From contig JAFXVN010000046.1 in NCBI GenBank assembly GCA_017524545.1, positions 1 through 64,000 of the forward strand: 64,000 bases of DNA, read 5' to 3'. This stretch comes from Bacteroidaceae bacterium. Its GTDB lineage: Bacteria; Bacteroidota; Bacteroidia; Bacteroidales; Bacteroidaceae. The position numbers and the translations under genes are program-made. Under the pieces are notes generated by a model. It was given only the letters and a program-made list of their open reading frames with translations. It was not told the DNA's origin and searched no databases. Shown piece after piece: positions 57,748-64,000 of this stretch. The stretch's first letter is position 1. Every line of letters starts with the position of its first letter.

Positions 57748-58551
57748 TTATGTAAGAGAATACATTTCCGAAGGTGATTTCCGCTTCAATATGTCCACAT
57801 TAAAGTCCACTCCTGGGATGATTCCATGCTGACGGAGCACAGCCTCCACCGTCTTGCGTGCAAGCTCCGGGTGGTTGTTCTCCTCGCTCAGGTGGCAGAG
57901 CCACACATGGCGGAGCTGCGGGGTGGCATACTCGGCCAGCAGATAGGCTGCCTGCTCGTTGTTCAGATGCCCACGGTCGCCGCTGATGCGCTCCTTGAGG
58001 TAAGGCGAGTACTTGCCCATCATGAGCATGTTGGCATCGTGGTTCGACTCTAACACCAGATAGTTTGCCTTGCCCACCTGCTCGCGGATGGTGTCGGTGA
58101 CATGCCCCACGTCCGTAATGAGGCAGAAGCGCACGCCATCCGCCTCCACGACATAGCCCACACAGTCGCGGCTGTCGTGCGGAACGTCGAATGGTGTGAT
58201 GCGGAAGTTCCCCAACTCCAGGGTCACATCCTTTTCAATGTATGCTCTGCACGCAGCGGGAATACATATTTTCAGGCAGCGGTTGCACGCGATGCCCTCA
58301 TGCACAAGCTGCGTGGCATAGATGGTCTTGTTACAGTCAATGGCGATGTTCCCCACGGACTTGATGTGGTCGGCGTGGTCGTGCGTGACGAACACTGCGG
58401 CGATGTCGTGCTCCAAGCTGACACAGAAGTCCTTGAGGTGCTTCTTCAGGGACCGCATACTGATGCCCGCATCAAGCAATATGGATGTCTCGCCCGACTG
58501 TAGGAGATAGCAATTACCACTGCTGCCAGAGCCAAGTGATACGAATTTCAT
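57748..58551 (-). CDS. Metallo-beta-lactamase-fold hydrolase (YycJ/WalJ type)
   Basis: 267 residues from the ATG at 58551; a longer open frame runs upstream through the promoter region (box at 58575-58582) and is rejected. Starts MKFVSLGSGSSGNCYLLQSG, with the metal motif THDHADH at residues 56-62 and later CLITDVGHVTD, SNHDANMLMMG and VWLCHLSEENNHPE. This matches the YycJ/VicX subgroup of MBL-fold exonuclease-like proteins, probably a cytoplasmic nuclease involved in DNA repair or cell-wall signalling. Substrate inferred only. Confidence 0.88.
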   Translation of the reverse strand: MKFVSLGSGSSGNCYLLQSGETSILLDAGISMRSLKKHLKDFCVSLEHDIAAVFVTHDHADHIKSVGNIAIDCNKTIYATQLVHEGIACNRCLKICIPAACRAYIEKDVTLELGNFRITPFDVPHDSRDCVGYVVEADGVRFCLITDVGHVTDTIREQVGKANYLVLESNHDANMLMMGKYSPYLKERISGDRGHLNNEQAAYLLAEYATPQLRHVWLCHLSEENNHPELARKTVEAVLRQHGIIPGVDFNVDILKRKSPSEMYSLT

Positions 58552-58574
58552 CCTTTTTATGTAATAATTTAGCA

Positions 58575-58582
58575 CAAAGATA
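58575..58582 (-). promoter_or_regulatory. Promoter -7 box TATCTTTG for the MBL-fold gene
   Basis: Plus-strand CAAAGATA, 24 nt upstream of the start at 58551; divergent from the promoter at 58646. Confidence 0.7.
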
Positions 58583-58623
58583 TAAAATAATGTCATACAA
58601 AGCAAACTTTTTCCTAATTTTGT

Positions 58624-58653
58624 TTTGAAGTTAAACATAAAGTTGTAAATTTG
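58624..58653 (+). promoter_or_regulatory. Promoter TTTG-N18-TAAATTTG for the 1,234-aa secreted protein
   Basis: TTTG at 58624-58627 and TAAATTTG at 58646-58653, followed by GCAAGCAG; the ATG is 43 nt on. Confidence 0.7.
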
Positions 58654-58696
58654 CAAGCAGAACAATCAAATTAGTACTAACCAAACAACTGACAAG

Positions 58697-61600
58697 ATGA
58701 AGAAAACATTACTTCTTTGTGCAGCCGCGCTTTGCTCGTTGATGGCAAGTGCTGGAGACGGTCTTGTGGCCGTCGGTGCAAACATGATTCTGTTGCCTTC
58801 CTCCTATTGGGACGGCGACATCGAGTGGAAGGCCATGACCTGGGTCTATAACTCGCAAACATCGTATGGAGACTGGAACAGCTGGAATCCCAACTACAAT
58901 GTGATTTGCGGTGACCTCGGGGATGGATTGGCCGGTCCTCAAGCAGACGCAGAAGGCAGAATGTGGTACGAGCCCGGCTTTGACATGAGCCAAAAAGAGG
59001 GCGACGTGAACTGGGATGTCTTTGATGACGACGGTATGGAAGTACCCATTCTGTGGGAAGAGCACACTGCTCCCTTCAGCAGCGATGAGACCTTCAACGG
59101 ACGTCCTTCCTATCAGTGGACAACCAACAGCATCATGGCCGACATCTATGTGCGCCGCACATTCACGACCGACCAACTGCTTGCCGGCCCCGTCTATCTG
59201 GCTTGCGGCCACGACGATGCGCCCGCCGAGTACTACATCAATGGTGTGCTTGTTTTCGAACGCACAGGTTTCGAGGGTGAGCATGAAGAGGTAGTGGACG
59301 GTGCCACTGTCATCGCCTACGACAATGCCTGGAACAATGCCGAGTACATCCTTCTGACCGACGAGCAGAAGGCACTCATCAGGCTGAATGGCGAGGAGAA
59401 TGTCATTGCCTTCCACGTTCACCAGAACTGGGGCGGTGCCTTTGCCGACTGCGGTCTCTACACCAAACTGGAGGGCGGCCTCGACATGGGTTACACCACT
59501 CCGTGGGAGGGCAAAGTGCTCTTCAACAACACGGGTGGCTACAACAAAGACGGCGCTTCTCCCAGCAACAACCCCCGTCACCCCTGGTCTGCCCTCTATG
59601 AGGCTCAGGAAGGCGACGAATACTCCTTCACCATGGAAGGTGCAAGCGAAGAAGGGGAAGAATGGATGGAGCAGCTCCAATTCAAGACTCCCATCAGGAT
59701 TCTGGAAGACCGCAGCTACAAATTCAAGGTTAAGCTGGCTGCCGACAAGCCCTTCGCCGCTGTCATTGTAAAACTCACAGATAATGATGACGACGACATC
59801 GAACTGGCATACGAAAACGTAATCATTGAACAAGGTTTGGACACCGAGATTGAAACCGAACTGTATGGAACTGCTGCCAACAACTTCAAGATTGCCTTTG
59901 ACTTCGGCGGTGGCGAGCCTGGTGCAACTGTTACCATCAAGGAAATATCTCTGGCTGATGTGACAGACGGCGACGACGAAGCACAGGAACTCTGGGTCGG
60001 CACGCACTACTTCAACTTCTTCTACATGACGAAGGCTGTCACCACATACTACATATATGACGAAACGCTCAATGACGGCGAAGGCGACTACAGAGTTGCC
60101 ACCGCAGAGGAAATAGAAAATGAAGCTTACGACTACGAGGATGTCACCTACGAAACCGTTAACGCTCCTGAACTAACTGGCCGCACTGAGACTCTGGCGT
60201 GGACATTGCCAGACTTCGACGACTCCATGTGGGACGAGCAGATGATGCCTACCGGCAGCGAAGGCTACATGGCCGAGATGCAGACCCTCTGGCCCAGCGG
60301 CGTTTTGGAAGAAACCGGATATAGCTCCAACTACTGGATTCGCCGTAACTTCGAGCTTGACAAAATCAACGACCGCCTGTCCTACGAGCTGAACGTCTGC
60401 CACGATGACGTTTACGAGACATACGTGAACGGTCATCTCCTGCAGAAGAACGTGGGCTGGACAAACGGCAAGAACCCCGTACAGGTTCACATTCCTGCCC
60501 GCTACCTCAATGTGGGTAAGAACGTCATCGCCACCTACATCCAGCAGAACTGGGGCGGCTACTTCTACGACTGCGGTATCAACGTGACGGAAGTGAACTA
60601 CGAGGAGTGCGTCAAGCTGTTCAACGATGTTCTCGCATACGCAGGAACCGACACGCTGCTGACCAACAGGATGCACGCAGACGTAAAGGCTTTGGTTGCA
60701 GAGGCAAAGCAATACTTCAAGGAAAACCAGAACGACCCCGCAGAGCTGAGAGCATACGCAAGGGAACTGAGACCAAGAATCAACACCATCTTTGGTTACA
60801 GCCCCAGCGTCAAGACACTCAAGGACACCTACGACATCTGCCACAAGATGCCAGACACTGGCTACTGGGGCACCGCCATCAAGGATGCCGTCGCAGCTCT
60901 TGACACCTGTGCAACAGCCAGTCAGCTGAATCCCTACCTCAGTGCTCTGCGCGATGCCCGCAAGGCAGCCTCTATGGAACGCCACACGGAGAAATACGTG
61001 GGTTGCGTGCCCGAGCTTGTTCCCGCAGACGAGGTTGGCGACTGGGATATGATTTGCCCCAAGTATTATATATATAATGTAGGTGCAAAACAGTTCCTCG
61101 GCGGCGGCGAAAGCTGGGGTACTCACCTTGTCCTCGAGTATATCTCCAACCCGATGATGCTCGTTCAGGCAATGAAGAACATCGTTGACGACGAGAGCGG
61201 CGAAATCATCGACGAAGAAGCTATTGAAGGCGCATTCTATGTAGAGACCTTCCGTCCGAACGGCAGTGTCGGCGAGATGGACTTCATGGGCTGGAACGGC
61301 TACATCGACTGCGGAATGAACGACAAATGGGAACTCATCCCCGTGGAGGGCAAGGAGAATGTCTTCAACATTGCCCAGTACGGCCAGACCTTCGGAGCTG
61401 CCGACACCACATGCTACAATGGCAAGATTTTCGAGCCCGGCGGCAAGAAGCTGCTCGGTCTGCGCAGCGGCGACAACAGGTATGCGCCCTCCTACTATGT
61501 AGTGGATACAGATATGCACTCCGCCGACTTGGAAACCAACCAGTGGATGTTCATCAGCCGTGAAGAGCTGCTTGGCCTCATTGCCACAGCCAGCGAGGAG

Positions 61601-62401
61601 AACCCTGTTGACCTCTCCTTCCTCATCCAGAACCCTGGCTACGACCAGCGCCTCAGCATCGACGACTGGATGTTCACCAACGGCAGCGTATGGGGACGTG
61701 GCGGCGACCATCCCAACTTCGTTCTCGAGTCATACAACTCCACAGACTTCAACAACAGCCAGGAACTCTGGCCCGAGGAGGGCGAGGATGCACTGCCAGC
61801 CGGCTACTATGTCCTGAAGGTACAGGGTTACTATCGCGACGGCATAGAGCAGGCACACGTTGAAAAGGTGCTCAAAGACCAGCCCATTTCCCAGAGTGCC
61901 CTCATCTATGCAGGTCCTGGACAATACATTGACGATCCCGATGCTTGCGAGACCATGCCTCTCATGCCCATCCACATCGAAGCCAACAAGGTGCCCGGCA
62001 TCGGTTACACCTACGGCGGTATGAGTATGCCTGGCACATACAACGGCCAGCCCTATTCCGCTTGCGAACAGGCAGCTGTTGACTACTTCGGCTGCGGTCT
62101 CTACTGGAACGAGTTCGTTTTCACCATCTCCGAAGACGACCCCGGCCACGTAGCTATCGGTATTGACAAGGACTACACCGAGAATCCTGCTGGCGATTGG
62201 ATTGTAATGGACAACTGGCGCCTCAAGTACTACGGCTCGAATGTTGACGACCCCGATGCCATTAAGGGTGTCACTTCCGACGAAATCAACAACAAGACCG
62301 TCAATGCCGACAAGAACATCTACAACCTGCTCGGCCAGAAGCTGACCAAGACGCAGAAGGGTGTGAACATCATCGGCGGCAAGAAGATTATCAAGAAATA
62401 A
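58697..62401 (+). CDS. Large secreted protein with duplicated jelly-roll (sugar-binding-like) domains, 1,234 aa
   Basis: Signal peptide TLLLCAAALCSLMASAG. Two related beta-sandwich blocks are visible. The first is YVRRTFTTDQLLAGPVYLAC, then DDAPAEYYINGVLVFE and VIAFHVHQNWGGAFADCGLY. The second is WIRRNFELDKINDRLSYELN, then DDVYETYVNGHLLQ and VIATYIQQNWGGYFYDCGIN. They resemble the glycosyl-hydrolase-2-type galactose-binding domain ('...YVNGxxV...N.I.....N.GG'). A helical spacer, a further lectin-like region and a C-terminal tail YNLLGQKLTKTQKGVNI complete it. No catalytic glycosidase signature was recognised. Probably surface-exposed glycan binding; its neighbour is a glycosidase. Family name unknown to me. 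Confidence 0.78.
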   Translation: MKKTLLLCAAALCSLMASAGDGLVAVGANMILLPSSYWDGDIEWKAMTWVYNSQTSYGDWNSWNPNYNVICGDLGDGLAGPQADAEGRMWYEPGFDMSQKEGDVNWDVFDDDGMEVPILWEEHTAPFSSDETFNGRPSYQWTTNSIMADIYVRRTFTTDQLLAGPVYLACGHDDAPAEYYINGVLVFERTGFEGEHEEVVDGATVIAYDNAWNNAEYILLTDEQKALIRLNGEENVIAFHVHQNWGGAFADCGLYTKLEGGLDMGYTTPWEGKVLFNNTGGYNKDGASPSNNPRHPWSALYEAQEGDEYSFTMEGASEEGEEWMEQLQFKTPIRILEDRSYKFKVKLAADKPFAAVIVKLTDNDDDDIELAYENVIIEQGLDTEIETELYGTAANNFKIAFDFGGGEPGATVTIKEISLADVTDGDDEAQELWVGTHYFNFFYMTKAVTTYYIYDETLNDGEGDYRVATAEEIENEAYDYEDVTYETVNAPELTGRTETLAWTLPDFDDSMWDEQMMPTGSEGYMAEMQTLWPSGVLEETGYSSNYWIRRNFELDKINDRLSYELNVCHDDVYETYVNGHLLQKNVGWTNGKNPVQVHIPARYLNVGKNVIATYIQQNWGGYFYDCGINVTEVNYEECVKLFNDVLAYAGTDTLLTNRMHADVKALVAEAKQYFKENQNDPAELRAYARELRPRINTIFGYSPSVKTLKDTYDICHKMPDTGYWGTAIKDAVAALDTCATASQLNPYLSALRDARKAASMERHTEKYVGCVPELVPADEVGDWDMICPKYYIYNVGAKQFLGGGESWGTHLVLEYISNPMMLVQAMKNIVDDESGEIIDEEAIEGAFYVETFRPNGSVGEMDFMGWNGYIDCGMNDKWELIPVEGKENVFNIAQYGQTFGAADTTCYNGKIFEPGGKKLLGLRSGDNRYAPSYYVVDTDMHSADLETNQWMFISREELLGLIATASEENPVDLSFLIQNPGYDQRLSIDDWMFTNGSVWGRGGDHPNFVLESYNSTDFNNSQELWPEEGEDALPAGYYVLKVQGYYRDGIEQAHVEKVLKDQPISQSALIYAGPGQYIDDPDACETMPLMPIHIEANKVPGIGYTYGGMSMPGTYNGQPYSACEQAAVDYFGCGLYWNEFVFTISEDDPGHVAIGIDKDYTENPAGDWIVMDNWRLKYYGSNVDDPDAIKGVTSDEINNKTVNADKNIYNLLGQKLTKTQKGVNIIGGKKIIKK

Positions 62402-62428
62402 ACGCCGAGTATATTAACTCCATTAACC

Positions 62429-62466
62429 AAGAGGGGGTGTGTCCGCTGACACACCCCCTCTTGTGT
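62429..62466 (+). terminator. Terminator after the 1,234-aa gene
   Basis: AAGAGGGGGTGTGTC / GACACACCCCCTCTT, a perfect 15-bp stem with loop CGCT followed by TGTGTTTT. Nearly the same stem as 44442. Confidence 0.85.
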
Positions 62467-62536
62467 TTTAACCGTTTTAACTGAGTATGCCGCAAAGAAA
62501 ATGCCCGCCACCCTTGCCTGTTTGCAAAAAAAGTCG

Positions 62537-62544
62537 TACCTTTA
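62537..62544 (+). promoter_or_regulatory. Weak promoter -7 box TACCTTTA for the glycosidase
   Basis: TACCTTTA (one mismatch to TAnnTTTG) with CTTG 20 nt upstream. It supports the ATG at 62571, 26 nt downstream, over the ATG at 62553. Confidence 0.5.
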
Positions 62545-62570
62545 CACGCGAAATGAACAAAACAGACATT

Positions 62571-64000
62571 ATGCGAGCAAAAACAGCCACTATTATTGCA
62601 GCCCTACTGCTGCACCTGCCGCTCTCGGCACAGCAGGCACGGATGGTGAAACCCACCGACATCAAGCCCTCGGCAACCCTCTATACGAACAACCGCGCTC
62701 CGCTGCCTGCCAATCCCTTCATCAAGCTGCCCCCCGATGCCGTCACACCCCGTGGATGGGTGGGAGAAATGCTTGTGAGGCAGAAGAACGGCCTGAGTGG
62801 TCAGCTCGGCGAAATCAGCGACTGGCTCGACAAGAAGGGCAATGCGTGGCTCGAACCCGGCGGCAGTCACGGCTGGGAAGAAGTGCCGTACTGGCTCCGA
62901 GGCTATGCCAACCTTGCATACATCCTGAACGACAAGGCGATGCTCGACGAGACAAAGTTCTGGATAGAGGGCATCCTCTGCAGCAGTCAGGCAGACGGCT
63001 TCCTCGGCCCCGTCAATGAGAATAAAGGCCGCAGAGAGCTTTGGGCAAACATGCTGGCACTGCAAATCCTGCAGGACTACTACGAGTGGTGCGGCGACGA
63101 GCGCGTCATCCAAGTGCTCACGGCCTACTACAAATGGCAGCTCGCCTACCCCGACGAGAAGTTCCTGCGCGACTACTGGGAGAACAGTCGAGGCGGTGAC
63201 AACCTGCTCTCCGTCATCTGGCTCTACAACCGCACCGGCGAGAGCTTCCTGCTCGACCTTTGCAAGAAGATACACCGCTGCACGGCCAACTGGATGCAGG
63301 AAAGCGGCCTTCCCAACTGGCACAACGTCAACGTGGCGGAATGCTTCCGCGAACCGGCAGAATGGTATCTCGTCTCGGGCGACCCCAAGGCTCTGAAGGC
63401 TACCTACAACAACTATTGGCTCATCCGCCGCATCTACGGACAGGTGCCCGGAGGCATGTTCGGCTCGGACGAGAACTGCCGCCACGGCTACATCGACCCG
63501 CGACAAGGCACCGAGACCTGCGGCTTCGTGGAGCAGATGCTCTCGGACGAGATACTCATGGCACAGACGGGCGACCTGCTTTGGATGGAGAATCTGGAGG
63601 ACGTAGCCTTCAACGACTACCCCGCCGCCCTGACCGAGGACATGAAGGCTCTGCGCTACCTGACCTGCCCCAACCAAGTCCAAGCCGATGCCAACAACCA
63701 TCATCCGGGCGTTGACAACAGTGGCCCATTCTTCTGCATGAATCCCTTCAGCAGCCGTTGCTGCCAACACAACCACGCAATGGGCTGGCCCTACTATGCC
63801 GAGAATCTGGTGCTGGCGAGTGCCGACGGCGGTGCAGCCCTGCTCATCTACGGCGACTGCACGGCTCGCCTCAAAGTGGCCGACGGACAGGAAGTTGTGC
63901 TCGACGAACGGACGCAATACCCCTTCAGCGAAGATATCAAGGTGACGGTCTCCGGCATCAAAAAGAAGACCACGGTTTCCTTCCCGCTCTACCTGCGCAT
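62571..64000 (+). CDS. GH127/DUF1680-type beta-L-arabinofuranosidase-like glycosidase, 3' end outside window
   Basis: One frame stays open from ATG 62553/62571 to the window end (about 476 codons seen). The signal peptide is AKTATIIAALLLHLPLSAQQ. Helical (alpha/alpha)6-barrel segments follow: WVGEMLVRQKNGLSGQLGEI, SHGWEEVPYWLRGYANLAYI, ELWANMLALQILQDYYEWC. RQGTETCGFVEQMLSDEILM carries the candidate catalytic Glu. FSSRCCQHNHAMGWPYYAEN carries the Cys-Cys pair that, with a third Cys, binds zinc in GH127 beta-L-arabinofuranosidases. The family removes terminal arabinofuranose or related sugars from plant glycans; GH127 relatives include other specificities, so the substrate is open. The C-terminal beta domain begins near residue 420. 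Confidence 0.82.
   Translation, partial: MRAKTATIIAALLLHLPLSAQQARMVKPTDIKPSATLYTNNRAPLPANPFIKLPPDAVTPRGWVGEMLVRQKNGLSGQLGEISDWLDKKGNAWLEPGGSHGWEEVPYWLRGYANLAYILNDKAMLDETKFWIEGILCSSQADGFLGPVNENKGRRELWANMLALQILQDYYEWCGDERVIQVLTAYYKWQLAYPDEKFLRDYWENSRGGDNLLSVIWLYNRTGESFLLDLCKKIHRCTANWMQESGLPNWHNVNVAECFREPAEWYLVSGDPKALKATYNNYWLIRRIYGQVPGGMFGSDENCRHGYIDPRQGTETCGFVEQMLSDEILMAQTGDLLWMENLEDVAFNDYPAALTEDMKALRYLTCPNQVQADANNHHPGVDNSGPFFCMNPFSSRCCQHNHAMGWPYYAENLVLASADGGAALLIYGDCTARLKVADGQEVVLDERTQYPFSEDIKVTVSGIKKKTTVSFPLYLR

Noticed and set aside
58552..58665. Longer N-terminus for the MBL-fold protein
   Set aside because: It runs through the promoter box at 58575-58582, while MKFVSLGSGSSGN is the normal family start.

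Overview
The window comes from a member of the Bacteroidota, most likely a Prevotellaceae-type gut or rumen Bacteroidales. This rests on about 20 promoters with the Bacteroidota -7 box TAnnTTTG, a complete Na+-NQR operon, methylmalonyl-CoA mutase as a MutA/MutB pair, C10 (streptopain-like) and fibronectin-rich secreted proteins with a shared C-terminal 'DLxGRKL...GxY...GxK' tail, and the panD/panC - GT5 - DUF4270 neighbourhood. The calls rest on reading motifs and translations only; no database search was possible.

Layout. 0-4.4 kb is an accessory region: a sigma factor lacking region 3, a miniature DnaE-like protein, an orphan PD-(D/E)XK-type protein and a DUF3791-DUF3990-DUF3791 toxin-antitoxin-like module. 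4.5-10.7 kb is the nqrABCDEF operon for the sodium-pumping NADH:quinone reductase, with an unusual zinc-ribbon fusion on NqrC. 11-21.2 kb is a defence-like island: a MntA/HepT pair, a RhuM-family protein, a helix-turn-helix regulator broken by an amber codon, and a three-gene operon. That operon encodes (1) a nuclease-methyltransferase-specificity fusion, (2) a DGQHR-like + coiled coil + TIR/deoxyribosyltransferase-like protein and (3) a GHKL ATPase with a C-terminal PD-(D/E)XK-like motif. It is followed by a DinD/RhuM chimera. This operon is the best candidate for an undescribed system.

21.2-31.2 kb is mostly core metabolism, with a notable insertion: a steroid 5-alpha-reductase, an old-yellow-enzyme Fe-S flavoprotein and a short-chain dehydrogenase in a row. 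This gene content fits conversion of 3-oxo-delta4 steroids or bile acids. HAD phosphatase, pgi, a decayed second DUF3791/DUF3990 module, gpsA and an AspT-type transporter follow on the minus strand. 31.4-35.5 kb is mutA-mutB. 35.5-44.4 kb has a truncated RelE/YafQ pair, a C10 peptidase and a 1,552-residue adhesin-like protein. 44.6-58.6 kb is housekeeping: panD, panC, a half-length glycogen synthase, a DUF4270 lipoprotein, EttA, a four-helix-bundle (IVS-type) protein, DUF3737, MATE, Na/Pi cotransporter, AspS, tRNA-Lys and a metallo-beta-lactamase-fold protein. 58.7-64 kb has a large secreted protein and the start of a GH127/DUF1680-type glycosidase.

A second layer runs through the whole window. 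The intergenic spaces are populated by families of short-unit, often inverted, repeats (TTTACGATTT, CATAGTTCATAGTCC, GGAGTTATAATGG, GAAACA/TGTTTC and others). These lie inside operons, directly upstream of start codons, and in several cases inside reading frames (nqrA, the MATE transporter, the C10 peptidase).
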